Positions 49,690 to 61,325 of a stretch of DNA of 64,000 nt are shown piece by piece (the stretch's first letter is position 1; each line of letters starts with the position of its first letter). The stretch spans positions 3,141,237-3,205,236 of the forward strand of contig VWZW01005507.1 in the NCBI GenBank assembly GCA_013397115.1. Direction: 5' to 3'. Below the pieces are notes generated by a model. It was not told where the DNA came from and did no database searches. It saw nothing but the letters and a program-made list of their open reading frames with translations. The stretch is from Edolisoma coerulescens (Eukaryota; Chordata; Aves; Passeriformes; Campephagidae). Made by a program: the position numbers and the translations under genes.

Positions 49690-50250
49690 AGCACGGAGCA
49701 GGGACAGGGGGCGATGCCCCTCAGCCCGCTCCCCCTCACCCACCTCCACAGAGGCCCCTCGGCCTCCTCCCGCCGCCGGCCGCAAACTTCCCAGCCGGGC
49801 ACTTCCGCAGCAGGAGGAGGAGGAGCGGATCGCGGGACGCCGTCTCCCCGCGGGGAACCCCGGGGCGGGGATCGGGGCAGGGCCGGGACAGCCCCGGCCG
49901 GGACGAGGGGCTCCCGCGGCCGCCGCCTCCTCACGGCCCTCAGCGCGGCGGGGCGGGGCGCGCGCCATTTCCCGCCTTCCCGCAGCTCCGCCCTGAGGCG
50001 CCGCTGCCGCCGCTTCCCCTCAGGGGCACGGAGCGGGCCGATGGCGCCCGAAAAGTCGCTGTGTGCCGGGCGCCCCGGCTCCTCGCTTCGGGGGCAGGGA
50101 GAGAGAAGACGGAGGAACAGGGAGATTACGGGGGACGGAGGAGAAGGGAGATCGTGAGGGACGGAGGAGCAGGGGGAGATGGCGTCCGCAAAGTTGCCTC
50201 AGCCCCAGGTGTTCCCGCTCTCCGAGGCTGCGCTTCGCAAGGGAGGAACT
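49690..50250. promoter_or_regulatory. CpG island and probable VRK2 promoter
   Basis: About 550 bp are very rich in G+C and CpG, unlike anything else in the window at this length. The island lies immediately upstream of the first VRK2 coding exon. No TATA box is evident, as expected for a housekeeping-type island promoter. Long open frames across it on both strands (up to 206 codons) reflect the lack of stop codons in GC-rich DNA and are not genes. Its size would allow divergent transcription to the right. Confidence 0.85.
49740..50000 (-). other. Probable non-coding first exon of VRK2 (borders approximate)
   Basis: The coding exon starts at an acceptor five bases before the ATG, so a 5' exon must lie upstream. 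The best - strand donor inside the CpG island is gaggtgg|gtgagg, putting the exon's 3' end at 49740. The transcription start cannot be fixed from sequence; the right-hand border is a guess within the island. Confidence 0.35.
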
Positions 50251-53200
50251 TTTAAAAATTACTTGGTGCATAGAGAAGTAGGAGATCAGACGGTCTCCGG
50301 TGTGAGGTAAAAAAGAAAATAAAATCTCAGCTGACAGGATTTTTTGGGGTGCAGCAGGCACTTCCAGGAGGTGCAGCGAAGACGCAGAGCTGTCATGGTG
50401 CCACGCCTCGGTCAGGCCACTTCAGTTTTCCCTCAGGATCTTCCTGGCAGAAGTCAAGGGTAGCAATTTCCACCCAGAAACAGAGGTACTCGCCTCAGGC
50501 TGGTTCCAGGCAGGGACAGAGGAGAGAAGCAGCTGACCCAAGAGCTGATCAGCCCCATCACCTTGTAAATTGGCAATAAAGGACACTGTGAGGTGAGTTT
50601 TAATTCCCCAAGATCCCAGGGCACAGCTTTGATCACAAGCCACCATTTTATGCAAGCTTTGCTTTATCAATAGGGTCCGTTCAGCCAGGTACACAACACC
50701 TAGGCAGAGCTCCCATAGGACCACCATGCCATGAGTACAAGTCCTTTTCCAGAAAAGGGGGTATAAAACTTCAAAGTTTAAGCCCATTTTTTAAAAAAAG
50801 GACTTGTCCCTGTTTTAAAAGAACAATCAAAATCCAAAGCATCAGCAACCACACGATTTGCAAGTGAACTTAAAAGTAACACGTTACGACTGCAAAGCCT
50901 GTATTGCCATCAGTAAATTAAGCCTTTATGTAACAACCCTTTCTGCTTCATCAGCCTTGCAGGCTCTCTGGTTTTATCATTACTGAAAAGACCAGCTGAA
51001 GAATCACCAGCAGAAAGCTCAGCCATAAAGGGAACAAATAAAAAATTTCCATAAAGCATTTTGTAGAGTTTTTCCCCTTTGCAACAGTTGTCAAAACAGA
51101 CTGTAGGAGGGTAGTGTTGGGGTTATTTGGTTTATTTAAGAGAGCAACCACAGATGCCCAGTTCAGCATCAAAGAAACCATCACCATTATCAGTGTTGTG
51201 TGTTACCTGGGTAAAGGATCTTCCCAGAAGAAAATTACCTCTAAATAGTTGCCTGGGAATCAGAGGACAAGCCTCTGTTTAAGGAGAAAACTTTTTGGCT
51301 CAGCTGTTGCAAAGAGGTATCCACATGATTAAACTGAAATGAAAGCAGTATCAAAGGGCTTCCTGCTTCCAAGCTCTTTCCCTGCCCACAAAGTTTCACC
51401 AGAATAAGAAAGTGAAACAAATCAGATGACCTGTGGAGGAAAAAAAGAAACCAAACGTGTTAAGTATGAATAAATAGTAAAAGACACGATCCTAAAGAAA
51501 AAAAGCCCGATTAGATATTCCCATTTTTGTTTTATTTCCAAGTATGTAAGAACTGGAGTTCCTTTTGTCCCCACAAAACCATTGAGAATACTTATTTTAA
51601 AAGCAGGACGTTAGTGGGATACATTGATCTAATGAAAGGTTGTGGTTCAATGCAAAACTTTACAGCTCATAAATATGAGTTGTTTTGAGCTTTTATTCAT
51701 GAGCAATGATAAGATCCCAGAATACAAATTCATGGAGTTCTGAGGAATAGTTAACCATTCATAATAATTTACAGCTCTATCACAACTTGTGCAATTTAAT
51801 ATTAACACGTGGTATAAGAGGGTTCAAGGTATTTATCCTACAAGTCACAGAAAATACCTGTGGATTTGTTCAGCTGTTTTGTTTGCTAGGGTTTTTTGCT
51901 AATGAGGGAATGGATGCAAAGTTAAAAGATTTTCAAGCTTTTATCAGTCACTAAAAGACTTAAAACCCTCAAAGACAACCACTCAGGAGTGTAACGGAAA
52001 CTAGTCACATGGCTCATGCAAAAAAAAAATTACTAAAAAGAGAAGTTCCTGCACATAACCAGGCCACTCCTGAGGAATGAGTTTATACTTTAAATCCAGA
52101 TCTTTATTAATAAACAACCACAAGTAGTTGGCCCACAAAAAGTTGTGTAAATGCCACTAGCAAATTTTTTATGGTTTGGTTTCAGACACTCCAAAACACA
52201 GAATTCCTAGACATATGATGAAGACTAAAGGCTTTACCTGAGAAAAGCTCTAAACAGATTAGAACTTGATTCTAGAGCCTTTGGCCCTATAAATAGCACA
52301 TCCATGTGTTTTGTGGACGGGACTAAGAAATGCTCTTTTCCTGTTGGGCTGAACTGGAGATGGGGCTTTTATCTTATTCCCTGCTTATCATCAGCCAATT
52401 AGCAACCCTCCCAAAAAACTGATCTTCATTTAGGCAGGTTAAATAAAACCTGCTGCCCTCTTCACAGTTGCTACAAATGAGCAGTTTGGGGAGGTGATAA
52501 AGGGATGAATGGCCATAATACCTACACATGTGAGGGTGGTTTTGTTGTTCGGGTTTTTTCAGGAAAGCCTAATTATGACAGAAGCAATTTCCCTTCAAGG
52601 TGATACAGCTACCACTCTTGCCAAAATCAAAAATCCTAATAGGACAAAGGTGAGTGTGCTAATAAGAGTAAAAAATGTACAAATCCTACCAGTATCAACC
52701 TCTTTCTAGGATGTGTTCTGGAGAGTAACAGTCAGGTGTGCTGGTTTATCATGGGCTGCGTTTAAAGAGCGTGGTGAGAGTCTCAGGGAGTCAGTGCTTT
52801 CTTTAAGTGTTTAACAAGACAGCAAACTTATCCTGAGGCTCTGTTTGTTTCTGTCTTTGTCTTAAACCACTGTGCATTAAACATTCGGCCCATCTTCCAT
52901 TTATTTTAATTTTTTCTTCTCCTTGCTCAAACCTAAGCTGGAATATAAAAGATTGCAGTCAATTACATGAAATCTTGCAGTGTCACATGCACAAAGCCCC
53001 TTAAATTTGCTACAGTAGGTGAGCACTTGTAGCTTCTCTCACCATTGCATTGTGATGCTTTTGTGGTATTTAACACTGACAGTTTAGCACTTCCACATTC
53101 AAGTCCCCTGCTTTGCTCCAGATCTCACTGATGCTTAAAATATCATGGCTAAATTTACTCCAGAGATGTAACATCTCTGTATTAAGAGCATTGACAGCAA

Positions 53201-56200
53201 GGCATCAAGTTTCAGACTGCTTCCCAGTTTGTGCTGAGAAATCTATTTGTGTCCCTGCATCTGTGCAGATCCCGTGCTCCTGCCGTGCTTGTTCCGTTGT
53301 TGCCGTGCTCGCTGCCGGTTCCTCAGAACTCTGGGAGTAATTACTTCTTGCGGTATCCAGGGAGCTCCAACATCCAGGGGCCATGTTGCCCAGCTCAGTC
53401 ATTGTCTGGGTGCACTGACACCCATTTCAGAGCCTCCTGACTCTATTTTGTGTGACTGGCCCCGTGATTGAGATCACGTAATTACAATAATTAGGAAGCT
53501 CACCTCAGGATATTATCAGAGCAACCCACCCAAACCTAAGTCCATATGGTTTGAAATAGCTAATGAGTTAGTTAATGTGCTATGTCCAGGAGTAATGGAC
53601 ACTCAATATGGATGGCATGGAGACATCATTTACCAAATTCATGACTGATTAAGGTTTTTCATGTAGACAGTTCTTGTGTTTTGCATCTCACAGTAAGTTC
53701 AACCTATTAAAGGTGTTTACATGTTAAACAGAGCAGAGGAAAAGCAGCTGAGACTTGTAAAAGGCAGGTAAGAAATGAGTCCTCTCTTTAAAGAAAATAC
53801 AAAAGATTGGAGATCTGGGAACTTTCATTGAAATAGACAAGTGCTGTTAAGGTATAGGAGATGACCATGGCAATAAGTGACATTTGCTCTTGTGTAAAGT
53901 AGCCTGAATGAATGACTCCCACACTTCCAGAGGGGCCGCTTTAGCCTCTGGAACTTACCTTCCTTTGACACTCACCTTGCTACCCATCCCATGGAATTGT
54001 GCAGCCAGTTCTACACTCTGAACTCGCCAGAACAGGAAACTAATACAAGGAAGGCAAACTTCCTGGCAACAAAAGCACCAAAAGCCCTGATAAAGATAAG
54101 AAGGGATGTCTGGCTTTTGAATGAGCTACAGAATCTGCCCAGTCATGGTCAGGATTCTTCTCACTGAGGAGTTATTTTAATTTTAAAATGCTGCTCTCCC
54201 ATCATTTTCATGGCTGTTGGGATGAGATGTTACTCCCTGTTCCTATCACTGCAACTGCAACGATGGTCAGACCCTGGGTGTGTTCCTCATCTCTTGGATG
54301 TCAGAGGTTTTATTGCTCATACCTTTAGAAAGCAATTATTGCTGAGCACTGAAGAAAAAGTGTTTCCTTATCCATTTTTATTTTCTTTCAGAAATGTGTG
54401 AAGAGGTAATGTAAGTTTATTGGTGTTGTGGGAATGGGTTGTATTTGCAGGGAGAGCAGAATGTCTAGTGCTCAGAGCAGAGAAGGGGATCAGGAAGATT
54501 CCCCTTATGGGAGTTATTCCTGGAATCCTAATCCTGGTTCTGCTACTGCCTGACCTTATAGGAATAATTTCATATTTGTTTCATTTTATCCATGTGGAGC
54601 AGTCTGGGTGGCTTGGTTTTAGGCACTGACATTCTCAGGTGTATGTATTTTTGCCATGGCTGTTACCTGATGAGAAGGTGCACATACATCATTCCAGTCT
54701 TTCAATTTCTGAGATTATCCACATAAAGTTGTTCAGGAAGGGAAACTCATTTGTCATGGCATTCATTATTCACATATCAATGCTACTTTTTATGTATAAA
54801 CTTAATTATGTTGATAGGATATATTAAATATGACTCATTTTACTGCAAGATTGATTTTTTTTCCCTGACCTCAGAATAAATATTGATCTTCATGATCTTT
54901 AAATGTAGTGCAAAGGTTGTTATATTAATGGCATATTAATAGAAAGTAGCCCTGACCATGCAATATTAATATATTTGCATTGTTATTTCTCAGATCCCAT
55001 CCAGAAAAAAAGAGGCAGAGTGCCAATGCCTTCTTTCCCAGGAGGAATCAGGGAGCTGTTGACTTTCCTGATTGTTGAGACTCCTTTCTATTTGTTGTTG
55101 TGTTTTGTTTTTTTCGTTTGAGGTGTGTTTTGGGGGTTATTTTTTAATTAAAAAATTAAAACCAGTGATGAAGTGGCAAATAGCTTGTATAATAAATCTA
55201 ATAAAATAGGGATGGGATGTGTTTCCAGCATGCCCAGGAAAGCGAGGCACTGTCCTAACCTGACAGTGCTCTACTTCCCACTGCCATGCAGTCAATTCCT
55301 TGCACAGAGTTGCAGTTCTGGGAGGAGAAATGGGACAGTTTGGTGGTTTGGGGCTCTGATTTCCATTCCCAGGCTAGTAATTTTCTTAACAGCTGGTTTT
55401 TAAAAGCAGTTGTCTTATTCAAGTGAGCTTTTGCCCTACTTGTGACTTTTTATATATATTTTTCCCCCTTCTCTTTTGTATTTGTAGTGACTCTTGAAAA
55501 TCCAGGCTTGGAACAGCTGTTCTAATGGTTGGCTGAACCAAGACAGTCTGTTGGCTTTTAATACTCCTCACAGAGTAATTCTATGTGAATTTTCTATGAA
55601 TTCTGCTTTATAAGAAGCAGGGATAAGAGGTTACACATTGAAATAACCTTTAAATAATACTGTATAGTTTCTGTAGGTCCTGAGAAAACAGTGTCCTGTT
55701 TAAGTCAGTATTACTAATTTCATGAGCAAAAAAACCAAAATAGAAGTACCCTTAAACAATTTGCTGAAGAACATAAAGTTGTGAGGCACTAAAGTATTGA
55801 TGTAAGAGAAAAAACCTGAATTTCATGATACAAAATATAAGTCTGTGCTTTTGGAAACTGCTGGTTTGGAGGAAAAAGAGGAGAAGCACAGAAGGACCAT
55901 GCATGGGCTGGTAATGTGACTTTAGAAGTGAAGAAAAGTCAGGTCTGATTCTAGGTTGTATCCAGTCAAGTGGTTGTATTATGAAATTCAGAATACTTGT
56001 TTGGTAGTCTTTCATTGAGAATTCATCTTTACAGTCCTTGAGTGTTAAATCATGAAGGTTATCTCAAACAGTGCAGAGGGCAATGGTCATATCCAGTTTT
56101 TCTGTGGGAAGCAGAGCTAGATTATGACTGAATTGAGTGGAAGAGGAACCCTTCTGCTGAGAAGCAGTTCTTGTGAGAAACAGATTTGATAAGAAGTTGG

Positions 56201-59200
56201 GAAGAAATTTCTTGCCAGAGGCACAGTAAGCAAAATTATGTGTTTTCAGATGTTAGGTGTGCTGAGGGATAGGAACACACTCTTTTGCATAAACAGTAAA
56301 TAGTAGGGAATTCATTAACTTGATAGTTGAATTAAGAGCTGGGCAGAGGACAGAAACAGGATATTTGTTTTGTACCTTCAGAAATACCATGAAAGGTAAT
56401 AATGAGGCTGAATTTATTATAATGTGAATTATTTTATGGTATGCAGGGCTACATTTTGCAATCAACCTATCTCTCTCTGCTTCATGATGTGAAGACCTAT
56501 TGCTTCCATATACTTTCATCCCTTGCACAGGAAAAAAAGGAGGCAAGAACTGATGAGTTTGGAGATAATTTTGTCTTTTCCCCATGGGATTTTCTAGGAA
56601 AAGGAGAGATTTCAGCTCATTTAAGCACTGTTATTAGTTCGGTGCTTCCGAAGCATAGAGACACAATAATGGTTTGCACTATTCAAGTAAATGAAGAGAA
56701 TGGCATTTAGCAAGTGTTTCAGGAGCATCCTGGGCTGTCTGTCCCAGAAGTTTTCAAGGGAAAATCAAACTTGTTTAGTTGTTGACTTCATCTGTTGATG
56801 AAAATGCATCTTCCTGCACTTTTCTGTGACTTCAGAAATTAGTAACTACATTTATCTATTAGGGATATCAAAAGAAACAGTTAATGTCTGTTCCTGCATA
56901 TGGTACTGTTAATTTGCTTGTTTGTGTGTCTGTCTGCTCTTTGCTTGTCTGCATCTGTGTGTGATATTTTATTGGAGCACATGATTTGGAGAAGCTGACT
57001 ACCTGCTGTGGTATTTATCCTATATAAATTCTACATTAAATGACAAATTTTAGACCCATCAGAGACAGAAGACTAAGTCCATCCATTGAAATCCTATTTG
57101 TATTATTACTTTCTAATGAATTCTGTACTACAGCAGGTGTCAAATCATATCTGTTATTTTGCAATCGAGTATGAATAGAAGATGTATTGCTATTGCAAAT
57201 GAATCTAATATGATTCTAATGAGCAGTAATGAGCAACTGTTTTGTCATTATTGAGGCAACCACTGTGATGCTAATAAACTCTCATTTCTGTTCCTTAGAA
57301 AAAAGCACTGACCAGGATTTATAACATGGCCTTAATGTCCCAAAAGCCTGAGGCAAAAGAGACGAGTGGAACCCCTAAACTGAGCATAATTTAGTAATTT
57401 TCTGTGTGGCAGGCTTCTTATTTTCTCTTATTAAATGAAACCTGGTTTAAGTCTTTCAAGCTTTCTTACATTTGAAAGGAAAAAGATGAAGAATGAGTGT
57501 CTATTAAAGAAACATAAAGTTGAGAAGATGGGCATTCTGCCGTAATTTTCTTTAACATAAGTACACTAATTCCATACTCCTATACTTGGCAGTGCTTTTG
57601 TAATGATAAAGGCAGCTGTGTGCAACAGTTTTAAAAGCAGTCACTTTAAAAGTAACAGGCCATTAAATCAATACAGAACTATAACACATTTTGGGGGATC
57701 TATCACAACTCTGTTTTAATTGGAACTTCATTTTTTATATTTTTTAAAATTTATTTTCCCTGTGTGTGGATCATAGGACTGCTGAATAAACAGAAATACT
57801 TCTGATGCAATAGAATCAATAGCTTACTCCATAACTGAAATGTAAACGAGTTCTGACTCCTGTGTGGCTCTGCCTTTTCCAAGAATAAATAATACATAGA
57901 ATGATACATAAAGCTGTGTAAGAGGGACAGCTGGGTCCATGGTGCTTACAAGTGGAGCCCAGGAAAACCAGTCAGCACTGCTTTTCTAAAAGCTGAGTAC
58001 TATCCTTCCATCAAAAAATAATGCTTCTGTGTATAGAGTCTTCCTGGAGCCATCTCCCTGTGCAATAAAGATGCACTGTAGAGATTCATTTCGGTGCTTC
58101 ATTTGGAGGCCTGAACTCTTCTGTGTGGGGTGCAGCTGTTTGGTTTACTACAGTACACTCCAGACTTGCTTTAACTGCTGGATGGAGACTGGATTGCCAA
58201 TATTTAAGGGATTATATAGACCCAGCAGTGAAACTGTGAATTCCTGAGCAAGCCAGGGGGTGGGCATTAGGACAAGTTACAGCAGTCATCTCTCAAAGTT
58301 GCAAATAGGGTGTCAGAGGTTGTAGGAAAGCCATAAACTGTTCCTTCTGTGGTGGGGCATTCAAAGGGCTCATGGCTCCCTGAGCAGGAGCTTGCAATAG
58401 TTCTCATTTACTGACATTCCAGTTCCATCTCAAAGCCTAAGGAGGGAGGGGAGAAGGGAGTTAGGCTTTCTATCAGCTGCTCTGCCAATGCTCTGCTGTT
58501 ATCTGGGTGGGCCATCACATTCAGCTTCTCTTCCCATCATCAGTAATATGTGGATCAGATTTACTCATCTTTAGGTAAATCCCAGGATTATTTTTCAGTA
58601 ATGCTTGATGTGCAGAGTTGAAAAAGACAACTCAGCTTTACAGCGTCAGTGTTCTAGAACTCACCAGGAAATACCATTTTAGATAAATTCACTCCAAAAT
58701 TCACGTGGCTTCATTCACTCCAGGTGAAATTCACTCCAAATCTACTACTCCACAACTTGTTTGTACCACAAACCAAAGCATGATAAGGGGAGACAATCAG
58801 GAGCTTTGCTTCGAAAATATAACCCAAATACTGGTGGAGATGCATCACTAGTTTAGAAGGAAAGGGGAAGCAAGAACAAGTCCAGATACAAGAATTACTA
58901 TTAAACCACCATCTCTAGACAGGAGAGTCTGTGAGTTGCACATGATGATAAAAGGACTGTGGTTATAAAGATTTTGGATGAAATATCTGATTTCTTTGTG
59001 CATTAGAGTGTAATGTACTATGTTAATGTCTTTATCGGGGGATTTGATTCCTTAGATAATACATAAATTTTTGACACAGCACATCTAATGAAGGCTTTTA
59101 CATTGCTCATGGAATTAATTGTACCATATATACAAGTAACAGTTCTAAGGAGTAAATTGATATTGCATAAAAGTTCAAGACTATTTATATTTCACTTTGG

Positions 59201-59211
59201 TAACATTTGGT
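50251..59211. other. Intergenic DNA upstream of VRK2, no gene recognised
   Basis: This AT-rich sequence has only short open frames. It contains an exon-like unit on the + strand at 52563-52649 and AT-rich blocks with many TAAT-type motifs (for example 51560-51760 and 57100-57300). In other vertebrates the VRK2 flank is a gene-poor region. I see no RNA gene or protein-coding exon that I can name. Confidence 0.65.
52563..52649 (+). other. Exon-like unit divergent from VRK2
   Basis: A T-rich acceptor (cgggttttttcag) is followed by 87 bp, open for 29 codons in phase 0 (starting ESLIMTEAIS), and then a consensus donor, acaaag|gtgagt. It lies 2.3 kb to the right of the VRK2 CpG island on the opposite strand. 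It fits an exon of a divergent long non-coding RNA. No protein similarity is recognised. Confidence 0.3.
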
Positions 59212-59345
59212 ACAATTTCACAAAATCATAAAAGTTAGGCCATAACAAATCTCTTGAGGTCATCTGGTCCAACACCAGTACACAAAGCAGGACCAGTTCT
59301 GAAGCTTTATTAGTCTTCAAAGCTAAATCAGATTGCTCAAGGCCA
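59212..59345 (-). mobile_element. Old CR1 LINE fragment
   Basis: The + strand reads tcttgaggtcatctggtcca, then an AAAGCAGGACC block and gattgctcaaggcc. These match the 3' portion of CR1 retrotransposons in reverse. The AATCAT-type motifs at the left end are a decayed 3' tail. The copy is much diverged and truncated at its 5' end, so the element is on the - strand. Confidence 0.65.
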
Positions 59346-61050
59346 GAGCTTTCCTGTCATTTGAAAGCTGTAACAGTTTGTTATTGAATGTCTGGCAGTT
59401 TTATAACAATTTACATTTTTCCTGATTGCTTTCATCTGCACTAATAACAGACGTATGTTACGGTGGCATCCACAGGTCTTTGTTAGGGCTGGATCTTTCC
59501 TAGAGAAAACATGGTAGAAACGGGGAGGTGGAAGTGTCAGCTTTTTGAAATGTAGTTTATGACCACAAGTAGGGATGTTTTGTGGTAGTAGAAGCCATCT
59601 TCCTGTTACTTTTTTTGCTCAGTGCCTCATAGACAATCTCTGCATTCTGGATTCATGACTCATCTGTACGTGCTAATGAATGGGCTACAAAATTTACTGC
59701 CAGAGGCAGTAAGTGTTGAGGGGCTGTTCGTCTGACAGTCTTTTTTTTTTGTGCTAATAAATTTTGCTCCCACGGAAAAGTAAAGCAGTTATTAACTCTG
59801 AAGCCACCTTGTTGTGGAATTGCTGAGTAGGAGAAAGTTGGGCTGAATGTTTCCTTAGACACTGCCACGTGTTTGAGGGTCAGTAAGGAGCTGTGCAGTG
59901 GCCGTTCTTGTGCTCTCTGGCCATAATTCTGGCAGCTCTGGACTTGAGGTCTCTGATTTGAGAGACCTCTTGAGGACTCCCATACCTTCTGAAGTGCTGG
60001 AATAAAGTAGAGATGTTTGATGTATGAGGTCAAAGGGGACTTGAGCAGTCAAATACTCAGAAGAGAGTCCGAGTGGCAGCAACATTCCCAGAGGTAAGAA
60101 GATTAGATGAGAATGGAGAGAGCTGGCAGCAAGGGAGCAAAGGAGAGCTTGCTGTAGTTTGTACAGACTACGCACAAACCACATGAGGCATCATCACGAG
60201 TGTGGGTTACACAACTCTCTCCTGGGCAGGGGCTGAGACAGAGAGCAGATGTTCAAGGCTTTGTGTTGCTCACCTTGCAGCTGGGGTCACACAGTGGCCT
60301 GTGGGGTGTACCCAGAGTGGGTTGGGTAGGAAGGGGCTTGCTGCTGACATTGGGAACAGTCAGGTTTGGGAACCAGATGTTGTTTAGACCATCTTGGAAT
60401 TCTTTAGTGATGCAGGGGACTTCCCAGCGGCATTACCGATGGTGCACAGACCATCCTGCTGACTGCACTGTTTGCAACAGTATCATGCTCCACCTAGAAA
60501 ATTTCACCAAGAGGATAAAAGCAACTCCAAAATAAAGCACTTTAACTGAAATAACTAGAAATTCAGCTGAGATGACTATGATTTTTGTACTTGTCTGGGA
60601 TGAAACTGCCTCGTGTAAGTGTCTGTCCCTGACATTGTCATTACATCACTACAATGACCTACTGTAATTGAGTGGTTCATCAGATCGAGCCTTTATGGAA
60701 AGTAGATTGCCATGGGAAGGCATTTGAGGAAATCCCTTAAGGATATAAATATCACTTGCAGGAATCCAGAGGCATGTCTTTAGGAAAAGAAAAAAGATTT
60801 CCTTCCAAGAATCCGAGTCGTCATATGCTACTACTTTTTACATAAATAATGAAACAGCTGTTGAGCGTAACCATTGAAAGCTTGTACTAGCTTTGTTTAT
60901 GCACACCAAACCCCAGTCTCCAGAGACATCCTTCCCCTTGATTATGGCTCTCTTCTCTGTTCTGCTGCTTCCTCTGAGTAAATGTCAACAACAAATTAAT
61001 CAAAGGGTCATTAAGCTCTAATAATCTATCCCAGTCCATCCCCTTGTTCA
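59346..61050. other. Intergenic DNA between two CR1 fragments
   Basis: The region holds overlapping open frames at 59653-60033 (-) and 60200-60535 (+), with no recognised domains or splice support. A poly-T run lies near 59742. No named feature is seen. Confidence 0.6.
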
Positions 61051-61325
61051 CACAGAATAGAATCACAGAATCATTTAGGTTAGGAAAGACCCTGAAGATC
61101 ATCAAGTCCAACCATTCCCCCAGTACTGCCAAGTCCACCACTAAACCACATCCCTGAGCTCCACATTTACAGGATCTTTCAAATCCCTCCAGGAATGGTA
61201 AATCCACCCCTTCCCTGGGCAGCCTGTTCAGTGCTTGACAATCCTTTCAGTGATGAAATTTTTCCTAATATCCAGTTGAAACTTCCCCTGGTGCAGGAGC
61301 CTAGATCTCATCCAGTCTGGGTTGA
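61051..61325 (-). mobile_element. CR1 LINE 3' fragment
   Basis: Read on the - strand, the element contains the hallmark late-CR1 sequence, including ggctgcccagggaagg and ggttggacttgatgatct. It ends in the octamer-type tail attctgtgattctattctgt that avian CR1 elements carry in place of poly(A). It is about 275 bp, 5'-truncated as most CR1 copies are, and non-coding. It is better preserved than the neighbouring copy at 59.2 kb. Confidence 0.92.

Noticed and set aside
49635..50255. A 206-codon open frame on the + strand, with others on both strands, over the CpG island
   Set aside because: GC-rich DNA has few stop codons. The peptides are Pro/Arg/Gly low complexity in all frames, and the region is best explained as the VRK2 promoter and a non-coding first exon.
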